A DNA stretch of 64,000 nt from Gemmobacter aquarius (GTDB lineage Bacteria > Pseudomonadota > Alphaproteobacteria > Rhodobacterales > Rhodobacteraceae), in assembly GCF_003060865.1 (NCBI RefSeq), contig NZ_CP028920.1, positions 134,761 through 198,760 of the forward strand, read 5' to 3'. Under the pieces are notes generated by a model. It saw nothing but the letters and a program-made list of their open reading frames with translations, was not told where the DNA came from and made no database searches. Shown here piece by piece: positions 48,159-57,236 of this stretch (positions within the stretch are counted from its first letter, which is position 1; each line of letters starts with the position of its first letter). Both the position numbers and the translations under genes were made by a program.

Positions 48159-48626
48159 TCAGGCGCTCGGATAGCTGGTGAAGACCTGGCTGCTGCCATC
48201 GAGTCCGACGAGAAGAACCTCGTATGCCTCGCGCTCCGTCTCCGGTCCCATTCCGGGTGAACCGAACGGCATACCCGGAACGGTAAGTCCGACCACTTCT
48301 GGACGTTCGTCCAGAAGGCGGCGGATGTCTGCGGCGGGGACGTGCCCGTCGATGGTATAGTCATCGATCGTCGCCGTGTGGCAGGAGGACAGTTCTTCCG
48401 GAATGCCGCGCTCGCGCTTATACGCCGCGAGTTCTTCGATGCTGCGCTCCTCAAAGCTTACATTGAAACCATTCTCGCGAAGGTGTCCGATCCAGGCATT
48501 GCAGCATGGACAGCCGGGGTCCTTGACCACATGGATGCGCGCATCCGTTTCCGCCAGCATCGGTGTGGCGGCGATGGCCAGGAAAACTGGACCTGCAGTC
48601 AGAATGGTGCGACGCGTCATGTTCAT
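48159..48626 (-). CDS. DUF411 copper-binding-type secreted protein (copy 1)
   Basis: A 155-aa protein from ATG 48626 (GAGG 8 bases upstream). Signal peptide MNMTRRTILTAGPVFLAIAA, then HVVKDPGCPCCNAWIGHLRENGF with a CxCC site, SSCHTATIDDYTIDGHVPAADI with a Cys-His pair, and PGMPFGSPGM near the end. DUF411 proteins accompany copper-resistance genes and probably bind Cu in the periplasm. Confidence 0.87.
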   Translation of the reverse strand: MNMTRRTILTAGPVFLAIAATPMLAETDARIHVVKDPGCPCCNAWIGHLRENGFNVSFEERSIEELAAYKRERGIPEELSSCHTATIDDYTIDGHVPAADIRRLLDERPEVVGLTVPGMPFGSPGMGPETEREAYEVLLVGLDGSSQVFTSYPSA

Positions 48627-48724
48627 CAAATGTACCTCATGTCGAAAGTTGTCGCCGACGATACCGCCGAACAATTGCTGTGGCGAGTGAAGTCGTGGTT
48701 TCTGCCGGAGCAATCACCAAAAAA

Positions 48725-49336
48725 CTACTCCAGCTGCGCATCGCTGGCCTGGACCAGCAGAACCCCATGATTTTGATCGGCATCGTCATCTGTGATTTTT
48801 CGGGTCGTCACGCCTGGAAGCTCAGCAAAGCCCTCCATCATCCGTTTCGGGAACCAGGTCATAGGGAGGCTCTCGAAGCCTGGAACGCCTTCCAGCACGC
48901 GCGACAAGGCAATGGTGCAGTTGGCCTTTGGTACGGCACCGTAAGCCATGGCCCGCTGCATGATCATCGCGGCTATTTCAGGGGAAACCTCGACTGTCTG
49001 TTCCACGACGTCGAAGGTCTCACGGGCGTGGTAGTCGATGTAGAAATCCACCATCTTCGGGGTGATCCCGAAATGGACATCATTGCGTTCGGGAAGTCTG
49101 GGATGCCGCCAGGATCCAGCCGGATCGAACAGAACACGCTCTGATCCGTTAATCAGGAGTCCCGCATGCGCACCCGCACCGCTTCGGGTCGAGAGTACCG
49201 TGTAGAGAGTAACCGAGGTCGGCCCGGGATGCGCATAGCGCGCGGTCGCGACGACATCATCCGGCGCCCAGATAGGTTCGGCCCCGCAGGCGGCCAGACT
49301 AATCAATGCTGTGAGGGCGAGGAGGAGCTTTTTCAT
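48725..49336 (-). CDS. Putative periplasmic lipoprotein
   Basis: A 203-aa protein from ATG 49336. MKKLLLALTALISLAACG is a lipoprotein signal with lipobox LAAC. The body contains GAGAHAGLLINGSERVLFDPAG, with His and a Cys at ANCTIALSRVL, which recalls an NlpC/P60-like or papain-fold layout, but I am not certain. It lies upstream of the DUF411 gene, same strand. The substrate is unknown. Confidence 0.75.
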   Translation of the reverse strand: MKKLLLALTALISLAACGAEPIWAPDDVVATARYAHPGPTSVTLYTVLSTRSGAGAHAGLLINGSERVLFDPAGSWRHPRLPERNDVHFGITPKMVDFYIDYHARETFDVVEQTVEVSPEIAAMIMQRAMAYGAVPKANCTIALSRVLEGVPGFESLPMTWFPKRMMEGFAELPGVTTRKITDDDADQNHGVLLVQASDAQLE

Positions 49337-49523
49337 CAAATCATTGTCCCGCATTTTCCTGAATGGTCCTGCTCGCCGGACGCGGTTTCCAGTAAACTTT
49401 GCGATAGCGTTTCAAGAAATCAGAAAACTCGGCATTGTTACCGCACGCGAGACAGCCCGATGTCGGGCAGGGACACCAAACTGTCAGGTGACGGCAACGG
49501 CCCATCCTGATAGTATTCCAACC

Positions 49524-49874
49524 ATGACATTTACGACCTTTGGCATGCGTGTCCTGATCTTTGCCGCCTACCTTTTGGCGGCGATCTTGCCCGTGATGGC
49601 TTTGGGCGAAGGGCGCGGGCAATCTCAGGTCGACCATGCACAGATAATGGCGATGGCTGGCCATTTGATGCCCATGCAGACGACTGACGGTCCTGACAGC
49701 GACGCGCAACAGGTTCTTTGCCAGCAGCATTGCCTTTTCGCCACTGCGGCCTTGCCCGCACCGAACGGTGGTACCGAAGTGGTGGCGCGTGCCGCCGATG
49801 TCGAGCTCCATTTCGGCTTGCTGTTTGCTTCGCTGGCCATTCCGCCTCTGGGGCACCCTCCCAAAATGCAGTGA
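49524..49874 (+). CDS. Small Met/His-containing secreted protein before the multicopper oxidase
   Basis: A 116-aa protein with a hydrophobic N-terminus (MRVLIFAAYLLAAILPVMAL), then HAQIMAMAGHLMPMQ and QQHCLFATAALP, Met/His/Cys residues that suit Cu binding. It ends with a second hydrophobic segment. It lies about 70 bases before the multicopper oxidase on the same strand, suggesting one transcript. Family not recognised. Confidence 0.6.
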   Translation: MTFTTFGMRVLIFAAYLLAAILPVMALGEGRGQSQVDHAQIMAMAGHLMPMQTTDGPDSDAQQVLCQQHCLFATAALPAPNGGTEVVARAADVELHFGLLFASLAIPPLGHPPKMQ

Positions 49875-49945
49875 TTTGACCCCGCGGTTCCGGCCTGAGC
49901 CGGAAACCGCTCGTCCCAATCATCTAGCGATTCAGGAGAACTCGC

Positions 49946-51421
49946 ATGCTATCTCTTTCTCGTCGCGGCTTTTTGGCCGCTTCTGCGGCCACGGCCGCAT
50001 CTTTGGTCCTGCCCGCTCGGGTGCGGGCCCAATCCGCCCGGATGTCTTTGACGGCCACAACCCGGACGCTTGACATCAAAGGCCGGGCCGCAACCGTCTG
50101 GGGGCTCATGGATGGCAATGGCCGCTCGGGGCTTGTACTCGATCCTGGACAGGCCTTTGCGGTTGACCTCAAGAACTCGCTCGCAGAGCCTACCATCATT
50201 CACTGGCACGGACAGATCCCCGACAACGCACAGGACGGTGTCCCCGACCTGCCGATGCCAATGCTGCAGCCCGGTGACATCCGCGCCTACGACTTCGCGG
50301 CAAGGCCGGGCACCCACTGGATGCACGCCCACGTCCCGGCGCATGAAATGCTACTTCTAGCAGCGCCACTGATCGTGCGGCGGCCCGAGGATGTTGCGGC
50401 AGATCGTCAGGAGGTGACGCTGTTCCTGCACGACTTTGCGTTCAAGTCGCCCGCCGAGGTGCTGACCGAAATCACCGGCGGCGCATCGATGGCCGGCATG
50501 GATCATGGCCAGTCGGGGCAAGGTGCCATGGACCATTCCGGGATGGACATGGGCGCCATGGAGCAGGGCGGCATGATGGCGATGCCGGGCATGGACGGCA
50601 TGGCAATGGACCTCAACGACTACAACTTCGATGCCTATCTCGCCAACGACCGGACGCTTGACGACCCGGAAGTCGTACAGGTGGACAAAGGCGGGCAAGT
50701 GCTGGTCCGCGTGATCAATGCCGCCGCTGCGACTGTCTTCTGGATCGATACGGGCGCGCTTCCCGGACGGCTGGTTGCGGTGGACGGCGAGCCGGTGCAA
50801 CCGCTGCCTGGCAGTCGCTTTGGTGTCGCGATGGGCCAGCGTCTCGACATCGAGCTGGAAGTACCGAGGGAGGGCGGGGCGTATCCGGTTCTCGCCTTGC
50901 GCGAGGGCGCCAAGGAAAGGACGGGTGTCATCCTGGCCACGCCGGGGGCCGCTGTGGCGAAGATCGCTGACTTGTCGGAGCGAGACCATCCCGCCTTCAG
51001 CGGCGATCTCGCACAGGAAAGCTTGCTTCGCGCGGTCACTCCGTTGCCCGAACGTGCGCCCGCATCGCAGCCGATGCTCATGCTGGGTGGCTCGATGATG
51101 CCCTATGTCTGGACGATCAACGGACAGACCTGGGGCACCCATGTGCCGGTAACGGCGAAGTCCGGCGATCGGGTCGAGATGATGTTTCACAACATGTCCA
51201 TGATGGCACATCCGATGCACCTTCACGGTCACGCGTTTCAGGTGGTCGGCACTGGTGGCGCGCGTTTTGCAGGTGCGGTACGCGACACCGTGCATGTGCC
51301 GCCGATGGGCATGGTGACGGTTGCGTTGGACGCAGGTGAAGCCGCGCGCTGGATGCTGCATTGCCACCATATGCCCCACCTCTCGACCGGCATGATGACC
51401 GAGTTCGCGGTTTTAGCCTGA
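49946..51421 (+). CDS. Met-rich multicopper oxidase (CueO/CopA-like)
   Basis: A 491-aa periplasmic laccase-type enzyme with a Tat signal (SRRGFLAASAATAASLVL). All four Cu motifs are present: HWHG, HWMHAHVP, HPMHLHGH and HCHHMPHLSTGMM. The insert at about 183-220 is rich in Met, His and Gly (GMDHGQSGQGAMDHSGMDMG), typical of cuprous oxidases that detoxify Cu(I). AGGAG lies before the ATG. A strong terminator follows. Confidence 0.93.
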   Translation: MLSLSRRGFLAASAATAASLVLPARVRAQSARMSLTATTRTLDIKGRAATVWGLMDGNGRSGLVLDPGQAFAVDLKNSLAEPTIIHWHGQIPDNAQDGVPDLPMPMLQPGDIRAYDFAARPGTHWMHAHVPAHEMLLLAAPLIVRRPEDVAADRQEVTLFLHDFAFKSPAEVLTEITGGASMAGMDHGQSGQGAMDHSGMDMGAMEQGGMMAMPGMDGMAMDLNDYNFDAYLANDRTLDDPEVVQVDKGGQVLVRVINAAAATVFWIDTGALPGRLVAVDGEPVQPLPGSRFGVAMGQRLDIELEVPREGGAYPVLALREGAKERTGVILATPGAAVAKIADLSERDHPAFSGDLAQESLLRAVTPLPERAPASQPMLMLGGSMMPYVWTINGQTWGTHVPVTAKSGDRVEMMFHNMSMMAHPMHLHGHAFQVVGTGGARFAGAVRDTVHVPPMGMVTVALDAGEAARWMLHCHHMPHLSTGMMTEFAVLA

Positions 51422-51426
51422 AGCGC

Positions 51427-51465
51427 GCCCGGACCTGCAGCCAGTCTGCGGGTCCGGGCCTTTTT
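51427..51465 (+). terminator. Rho-independent terminator after the multicopper oxidase
   Basis: GCCCGGACC (51427-51435) and GGTCCGGGC (51451-51459) form a 9-bp stem followed by CTTTTT. It separates the oxidase from the TlpA-like gene or lets part of the transcription through. Confidence 0.88.
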
Positions 51466-51479
51466 ACGGGGAACACGCC

Positions 51480-52001
51480 ATGCTCACCCATATCTGCCGC
51501 CGGTCGGTACTCGTCGGCCTCGCCATGCCCTATCTCGCAACTCCGGCTGAGGCTCGGCCTCCATTCCGACTTCGGAGCGACCCTCAGCAACTGCTTTCAC
51601 CCCCGATCCTGGATGAGAAAGGAACCACCCGGTATCTCGACGACTTCGCCGGACGGGTGATCCTTTTGAACATTTGGGCGACGTGGTGCCCGCCCTGTCG
51701 GGAAGAGATGCCGATGCTTGAGCGACTTGAAAAACGGCTCGGCGGCGCGGATTTCGCGGTCCTGCCTCTTTGCATTGATGACGCTGGGATTGGCCGGGGC
51801 CGACAGTTCTATGACGAGATCGGTCTGGACGCTCTGCCGCTCTATTGGGCTGAGCCATTAAGGGTTCAGCTTGCCCTGGCCTTTATCGGGCTGCCGACAA
51901 CGCTTCTGATTGACCGTCAAAGCCGCGAGATCGGACGGCTACAAGGTCCGTTCGCTTGGGACAGCGACGACGCCGTCGAACAGATCGTCGGTGCCTTTTG
52001 A
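51480..52001 (+). CDS. TlpA-like thioredoxin-fold protein
   Basis: A 173-aa exported protein. A short signal region (LVGLAMPYLATPAEA) is followed by a thioredoxin fold with the active site WATWCPPCREEMP (about 68-80) and cis-Pro in GLPTTLLID. Probable disulfide reductase in the periplasm, supporting copper-site maturation. GGGGAA precedes the ATG. Confidence 0.9.
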   Translation: MLTHICRRSVLVGLAMPYLATPAEARPPFRLRSDPQQLLSPPILDEKGTTRYLDDFAGRVILLNIWATWCPPCREEMPMLERLEKRLGGADFAVLPLCIDDAGIGRGRQFYDEIGLDALPLYWAEPLRVQLALAFIGLPTTLLIDRQSREIGRLQGPFAWDSDDAVEQIVGAF

Positions 52002-52067
52002 CTGGTCTGTTGTGTCGGCCGAAGAGCGCGAAGGCAATGATCGGAATCCGCAAGCAATGATGTGATA

Positions 52068-52543
52068 TCAGGCGGCCGGATAGCTGGTGTAAACCTCTAG
52101 GCCGCCATCGCGCCGGATCAGTACTACATCGTAGGCATCGCGGCTGTCTTCAGACCCCATGCCGGGCGAGCCGTAAGGCATGTCGGGCACGGCAAGTCCG
52201 ACAGCGTCGGGACGCTCAGCCAGCAACCGCCGGATGTCTGCGGCGGGAACATGGCCTCAAGCGCATAGCCTTCGACCGTTCCCGTGTGGCAGGAAAACGC
52301 CTTGACCGGAACTCCCTGATCCATCTTGAAGCGGATCAACAGCGTGCCCATCGAAACTTCATCGGTCACGGTGAAGCCTTGCTCCCGCAGATAGTCGACC
52401 CATGCTTCACAGCACTCGCAGCCACGCCCCTTGACGACATGGATTGGCGGTTCTTCCTCTGCCTTAGCTTTGGCGGCAGGGGTTACGGCAAATGCTGTTG
52501 CTGCAAGGATGACCTCGCGGCGTCCGATCAAATATCTGTTCAT
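52068..52543 (-). pseudogene. DUF411 protein (copy 2), broken by a 1-base deletion
   Basis: It starts MNRYLIGRREVILAATAF, has HVVKGRGCECCEAWVDYL and FSCHTGTVEGYAL, then loses frame near 52255. Adding one C to the CC at 52255-52256 (plus strand) restores GHVPAADIRRLLAERPDAVG and PDMPYGSPGMG to a stop at 52068. It is about half identical to copy 1. ATGA overlap with the M23 gene stop shows it is last in that operon. Confidence 0.85.
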
Positions 52544-53703
52544 CCGCGTTCTCCGTCAGTTCCTGAAATGAAGCCAGTTTCGCTGCGCCAGGTGGCGAGC
52601 GCATTGAGATCATCTGCCGAAGCAATCTCCTGTTCCGGCAAGGCGTCCTGGTCTTTAGGATCGACCGGTCTGCCGTCGACACGAACTTCGTAGTGAAGGT
52701 TGGGGCCGCTCACGAGCCCTGTCGCGCCGACCGCGCCAATCTCGTCTCCCGCCTTGACCCGTGACCCCACGCGAACGTCTTCGGCGATCTCTGAAAGATG
52801 CGCATATCGCGTCACGACCCCACCGCCGTGATCAATGTCGATCGTGGTGCCATAGCCGCGGATCGAGCCCGCAAAGATCACCCGACCGGCGCCGGTCGCC
52901 GAGACTTCGGTGCCCACGGGTGCCGCGTAATCGATCCCGGTATGCATGCGAACCCCACCCAACACGGGATGGTTCCGGCGCCCAAAGACGGACGACAGTC
53001 GTGCACCAAGGATGGGTGCCGCTGAACGCTGCACGGCTTCGCCATCTTCAAAGACGATGACCGGGCCGGCGGCTTCGGTCGCAACGAGTTCGAGGACGCG
53101 GTCGCGAAGCTCCAACCGCGCGTAACTCAGGCGCGGCTCGCCCGCGATGCTGCCATCGGGAAGTTGGTCTTCCTGCCAGACCAGCGCGAAGGTCTCTCCG
53201 CCCTTCAGGTCGCGCCTGAAATCGACCTGGCCCGCAAGAACTGCGGTTAGGTCAACCGCAAAGCGTTCTGGTGCATTTCGGGCCGTCAAGGCGTCGTAAA
53301 GGGTTCCGTCGAGGGTCAAGGTCTCCCGCCGGTCCGTCTCACGAACCGGTGGGTCGATGCGCTGTGCGGCTAATGGCCCATCGAAGCGAAGAGCAATCTC
53401 CACACCATCTTCCACGAAGAGTGACAGGCGTGTCAGCGATGCTGAATCCCCGGACGCTGCCGCCCATTCGATCCGGTGACCGGGTCGCAGATCGGTCAAG
53501 TCGTAAACACCTGACAGCGCGAGGGCAGCTTCTGCCCGGATCGTCGCGGGGATTCCTGCGTGACCAAGGACGCTGTCCAATGTGTCACCGGGTTCGATTG
53601 TGGCTTCGAATGCCATCGGCAAATGCGCCGTCGGAGGATCTGCCACTGCCTGGAGCGGGGCGAGAGATGCGACAGCAAGGATCAGAAACGCGGAGCGGAT
53701 CAT
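52540..53703 (-). CDS. M23-family metallopeptidase
   Basis: A 387-aa secreted protein from ATG 53703. Signal peptide MIRSAFLILAVASLAPLQAVA, then a LysM/OapA-like segment (TIEPGDTLDSVLGHAGI), a beta-rich middle and a C-terminal LytM domain with HTGIDYAAPVGTEV (zinc His and Asp) and NLHYEVRVDG (HxE-type pair). It cuts peptidoglycan cross-bridges or activates amidases. It overlaps the DUF411 copy 2 start and follows sco, so envelope repair is tied to copper stress here. Confidence 0.9.
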   Translation of the reverse strand: MIRSAFLILAVASLAPLQAVADPPTAHLPMAFEATIEPGDTLDSVLGHAGIPATIRAEAALALSGVYDLTDLRPGHRIEWAAASGDSASLTRLSLFVEDGVEIALRFDGPLAAQRIDPPVRETDRRETLTLDGTLYDALTARNAPERFAVDLTAVLAGQVDFRRDLKGGETFALVWQEDQLPDGSIAGEPRLSYARLELRDRVLELVATEAAGPVIVFEDGEAVQRSAAPILGARLSSVFGRRNHPVLGGVRMHTGIDYAAPVGTEVSATGAGRVIFAGSIRGYGTTIDIDHGGGVVTRYAHLSEIAEDVRVGSRVKAGDEIGAVGATGLVSGPNLHYEVRVDGRPVDPKDQDALPEQEIASADDLNALATWRSETGFISGTDGERG

Positions 53704-53719
53704 CTGGCAGAATGACCTT

Positions 53720-54322
53720 TCAACTGAGGGTTCGGCGGATTTTGGGAACGGCGAAGCGCCGGTCTTCATGGAAGTCGATGATGCTGGCAAAGCGCCCATC
53801 GGGGTGGAACAGGAGCACACCGGCGGTGTGGTCCATCGTATAGTCGCCGCCATCCTTGTCGACGCGGCGATAGGTTACCCGGAAATCTGCGGCGGCCTGC
53901 GCGACCTTGTCGGCGGGACCCGTCAACCCGATGATACGCGGGTCGAAATTGCTGACGTAATCCGCAAGGACGTCGGGCGTGTCTCGTTCCGGATCGACCG
54001 AAATCAGCGCCACGATCAAGCGGTCCGCGTCGGCTCCCAGTTCTTCGAGCCAGAGCGATATGTCGCTTAGTGTGGTCGGGCAGACGTCCGGGCACCAGGT
54101 GAAGCCGAAGAACACCATGACCGGGCGACGGGCCCAGTCTGTGGGTCGGACGGACTGACCCCGGTGGTCGGTCAATGCCCAGGACATCTCGCCGATTGGC
54201 AAGGGCAGGACCTCGCTGAGAGCTGGCCTGTTGCGCGTGCGATAGGCTCCGACGCCCAGCATGAAGGCGACGGCTCCGATGGCACCTCCAGCGCCGAGGA
54301 TTATTGCCCTGCGTCGGCGCAA
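53720..54322 (-). CDS. SCO1/SenC-family copper protein (1)
   Basis: A 200-aa membrane-anchored protein (hydrophobic residues 6-26) with a thioredoxin fold and copper motif GFTWCPDVCPTTLS plus the distal His in TMDHTAGVLLF. SCO proteins load Cu into the CuA site of cytochrome oxidase or act as thiol reductases. The start overlaps the PCuAC gene end by 22 bases. Confidence 0.93.
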   Translation of the reverse strand: MRRRRAIILGAGGAIGAVAFMLGVGAYRTRNRPALSEVLPLPIGEMSWALTDHRGQSVRPTDWARRPVMVFFGFTWCPDVCPTTLSDISLWLEELGADADRLIVALISVDPERDTPDVLADYVSNFDPRIIGLTGPADKVAQAAADFRVTYRRVDKDGGDYTMDHTAGVLLFHPDGRFASIIDFHEDRRFAVPKIRRTLS

Positions 54323-54774
54323 TCCGGACCCTCCGCGCGCAACGAAAGGACATCGACATTCATCGTGACCTCTCCGGCCTTTTCAAAGATGAGGGTGACC
54401 GGAAAGCTGTCCCCTTCCTTCAGGGCTGTCGTCAGCCCCATCAGCATGCCGTGGTATCCGCCAGGCGAAAGCTGCACGCTCTGGCCGGCCGGCACAGGGA
54501 TGGACATCGCATGCGGCATTGATGCGATGCCGTCCTGAACGACAGTCTCGTGCAGCATCGGCATACCGGCTGCAGGCGTTGCAATGCCGATCAGCGCATC
54601 GTCCGCAGATCCAGCGTTGGTGATCCCCACATAGAAAACGCCGGGTCGCCCCGCGCCAATCGTCGCCTTGGACCAGGCGTGCTCAACGGTCAGATCACCG
54701 ATGGTCACGGTCTCGCAGGCCATGGCGGCAGGCGCGGACACGATCAGAGATGCGGCAAGGAGGAAGTGTTTCAT
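54301..54774 (-). CDS. PCuAC-type periplasmic copper chaperone
   Basis: A 157-aa protein with signal peptide (MKHFLLAASLIVSAPAAMA). It has VEHAWSKAT and the Cu(I) motif: MLHETVVQDGIASM with HGMLMGL about twenty residues on, the H(M)x10Mx21HxM pattern. It works with SCO to build CuA. It lies between two sco genes, four bases after the upstream one. Confidence 0.92.
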   Translation of the reverse strand: MKHFLLAASLIVSAPAAMACETVTIGDLTVEHAWSKATIGAGRPGVFYVGITNAGSADDALIGIATPAAGMPMLHETVVQDGIASMPHAMSIPVPAGQSVQLSPGGYHGMLMGLTTALKEGDSFPVTLIFEKAGEVTMNVDVLSLRAEGPDCADAGQ

Positions 54775-54777
54775 GGG

Positions 54778-55437
54778 TCAAAGTCTCGATTGAAGGTCGG
54801 AGAGGATTTCGGCCGCCGGAGTGCCGTAGGTGAATTGACGCAGCCACGCGCCATCTGGGCCGATCAGATAGAGGCCAGGGCTGTGCGCCATCGTGTAGCC
54901 GTCCGGCGAAGTGGTGTCGGCCTCCCGCTCGTAGAAGATCTTGAAGCTTGCGGCCGCAACTTGTGTTTCGGCCTCGCTGCCGGCCAGACCGAGGATCGCT
55001 GGGTGGAACGCCTTGGTGTAGTCAGTCAGTCCAAGCCGTCTGTCCCGTTCGGGATCGATCGAGATGAAGATCGGCTGCACCGATCCTGCCTCGGATCCAA
55101 GGTCATCCATGACCTGTGCAACTTCGGAGAGTGTCGTGGGGCAGACATCCGGGCAGCTTGTGAAGCCGAAGAACACCAACAGGAACTTTCCGCGGAATTC
55201 GTCCGTCGTACGGATACGACCTTCGCTGTCTGCAAGTGCGAAGGTGGGCGTGAAAGCAGATGCTGCAGCTGCGCTGTCCTCCGTTGCAGGCCACCACCGC
55301 GCCGCCGCAAAAGCGACGACCGCCGCAGTCGCGGCGACCCAAAGGATGATCTGAAGAGACGAAGACGCATGAACAGTCCAGGCGATGAGAACAGCGTGCG
55401 GTCTAGAACCTCGAGCAACTAGAGGTTCAACCGACAA
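54778..55437 (-). CDS. SCO1/SenC-family copper protein (2), start uncertain
   Basis: A SCO protein with membrane anchor LQIILWVAATAAVVAFAA, copper motif GFTSCPDVCPTTLSEV and late His in TMAHSPGLYLIG. The frame has no ATG or GTG near the anchor; the nearest start is a TTG at 55437 without a ribosome site. The ATG at 55418-55026 lies in another frame, so a small indel near 55370 may have displaced the true start. About 219 aa from the TTG. Confidence 0.82.
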   Translation of the reverse strand: MSVEPLVARGSRPHAVLIAWTVHASSSLQIILWVAATAAVVAFAAARWWPATEDSAAAASAFTPTFALADSEGRIRTTDEFRGKFLLVFFGFTSCPDVCPTTLSEVAQVMDDLGSEAGSVQPIFISIDPERDRRLGLTDYTKAFHPAILGLAGSEAETQVAAASFKIFYEREADTTSPDGYTMAHSPGLYLIGPDGAWLRQFTYGTPAAEILSDLQSRL

Positions 55438-55474
55438 AAAGGTGAGGAGTGCAGCACCGGCGAGGTTTCGCCGA

Positions 55475-55648
55475 TCAGGCCGCCCCAAGAAACCGGGCAA
55501 GGGCAACGCCAAGGAGGGTGCCAAACAGCCCGAAAGCGATGGCGAAGCCTGCGCCATATTGCAGGCGGTCCAGCGTCTTGCCGCCGCGCTGTCGGGCGAG
55601 ATAGTAGCCCCACAGGAATCCGACGATCCCGAAAACTGGTCCGATCAT
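55475..55648 (-). CDS. 57-aa two-span membrane protein coupled to lnt
   Basis: MIGPVFGIVGFLWGYYLARQ, then RLQYGAGFAIAFGLFGTLLG, two short membrane spans with a basic loop. The ATG overlaps the lnt stop as ATGA and has GGAAG upstream. Unrecognised family; small partners of this kind are easily missed by annotation. Confidence 0.7.
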   Translation of the reverse strand: MIGPVFGIVGFLWGYYLARQRGGKTLDRLQYGAGFAIAFGLFGTLLGVALARFLGAA

Positions 55649-57207
55649 TTCTGGCTTCCTTTCAAGACCGTTTTTTTCCGCCAGACCCAGAAGGCGAAAA
55701 CTCCCCAAGAGCCAAGGATAAGGAGAAGTGCGGACCAGTCGCCAAGACGGGCGTAGAGGGTCGGTGGCAGGGATCTCGGTAAGCGCATGTCGATTACGCC
55801 AGAAGTCTCAATGTCCAGCATCGCCAGTGTCTCGCCGTAGGCATCGACCACCGCCGAGATTCCCGTATTTGCGGCCCGCACGAGTGGAAGCCCCTCTTCG
55901 ATGGCTCGCATCCGGGCTGAAGCCAGATGTTGCTTTGGACCAATCGAGCTGCCGAACCAGGCGTCGTTGGTTGCATTGAATATCCAGTCCGGTCGGATGG
56001 CATCATCGACCACATGCCCGGGAAAGATGATCTCGTAGCAGATAGCGATGCCCGCATAGGGATGTGGGCCGAATGCAAGGGTGCGGGGACCCGGACCGGG
56101 GAGGAAATCACCTAAAGATTCGACCAATCGCTGGAACGGCAGGACTCTCCGCCACGGCACGTATTCACCAAAGGGCACAAGGTGATGCTTGGCGTAGCGC
56201 GTCAGGACGGAGCCATCCGGCGCGATGGCGAGCACAGAGTTTCGGTACACTGTTTCGTTAGAGGTAACCTCCCGCTCAGGACTGCCCGCCAACAATACGG
56301 CGGTCTTCGGCAAGAGCCACCCAAGCATGATACGGGCCCCAGTGTCTTCGGCGAGAAACCCCGGCCATGCGGTTTCGGGCCAAAGCAGGATATCGTAGTC
56401 GCCCGGGCGCGCAGAAAGAGCCAGAAGCCGAAGGATGTTGGCTTTCCGGGATCCTTCATCCCACTTGGCGCTTTGCGCGATGTTCGGTTGCACGACGCGG
56501 ATTTGAGTGCCGCGCTCCGACGGGGGATCGGACAAGGTCAGGCGCGCAAAACCGAAACCAGCGACGGTGACCGCAATTGCGGTGGCGCTGGCGAAACGGA
56601 TGACTTGCAACCTGCGAGCGGGCGCGCGGAAAGCCAGCCCGACCAGTGCTGAACAAAGCACCAAGAGGAACCCCAGCCCATAGCTGCCGACCAGGGAGGC
56701 CATCTGCGCGAGAGGCAACCAATCGGCCAGCGTGTAGGCAGCAAGGTTCCAAGGAAACCCCGTCAGAACATGCCCCCGCAGCCATTCAAGGCCGGTCCAG
56801 CCTGTCGCAAGCGAAAGCGAGAGCGGCAATCCGGCGCGCGCCATGCGGGCGGCAAGGGCACAGGCAAAAGCCGGAAACACTGCCAGCAGAGCTGCAAGGC
56901 CGAACACGGCTGGCAAAGCCAACCATCCGAACCGATCTGCCTCGACCTGAAAACTTTCGGTGATCCAGAAAAGCCCGGGCACGAACTGGCCTAAGCCAAA
57001 CAGATATCCGATTCGAAACGCGACAGGCCACGGCGTGCCATGCAACATAATTGCCAGCACAGCGAAGGCGATCAGCGCAAAGGGCAGGATCGAATATGGC
57101 GGCAAGGCGAGGACAAGTGCGGCACCAGCGGCCAGGGCCACGCCCAAACCGGGCAGACCTTGAAGCAGCTTTCCGCCGGAAAAGGGATGAGCGTCTGAAG
57201 TGATCAT
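55645..57207 (-). CDS. lnt: Apolipoprotein N-acyltransferase Lnt
   Basis: A 520-aa inner-membrane enzyme that adds the third acyl chain to lipoproteins. Six to eight membrane segments precede a nitrilase-like domain with catalytic residues in LLWPETAWPGF (Glu), KHHLVPFGEYVP (Lys) and IAICYEIIFPG (Cys). It heads the operon with the SCO, PCuAC and M23 genes, an unusual place for lnt, which is normally a single chromosomal gene. It may be a second, metal-inducible copy. Confidence 0.94.
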   Translation of the reverse strand: MITSDAHPFSGGKLLQGLPGLGVALAAGAALVLALPPYSILPFALIAFAVLAIMLHGTPWPVAFRIGYLFGLGQFVPGLFWITESFQVEADRFGWLALPAVFGLAALLAVFPAFACALAARMARAGLPLSLSLATGWTGLEWLRGHVLTGFPWNLAAYTLADWLPLAQMASLVGSYGLGFLLVLCSALVGLAFRAPARRLQVIRFASATAIAVTVAGFGFARLTLSDPPSERGTQIRVVQPNIAQSAKWDEGSRKANILRLLALSARPGDYDILLWPETAWPGFLAEDTGARIMLGWLLPKTAVLLAGSPEREVTSNETVYRNSVLAIAPDGSVLTRYAKHHLVPFGEYVPWRRVLPFQRLVESLGDFLPGPGPRTLAFGPHPYAGIAICYEIIFPGHVVDDAIRPDWIFNATNDAWFGSSIGPKQHLASARMRAIEEGLPLVRAANTGISAVVDAYGETLAMLDIETSGVIDMRLPRSLPPTLYARLGDWSALLLILGSWGVFAFWVWRKKTVLKGSQK

Positions 57208-57236
57208 CCTGCGAAAGCCCCCGTCTTGAGTGGCGA

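Noticed and set aside
50460..50640. Met/Gly/His repeats in the multicopper oxidase as a DNA repeat or assembly artefact
   Set aside because: The stretch stays in frame and is the normal Met-rich insert of cuprous oxidases.
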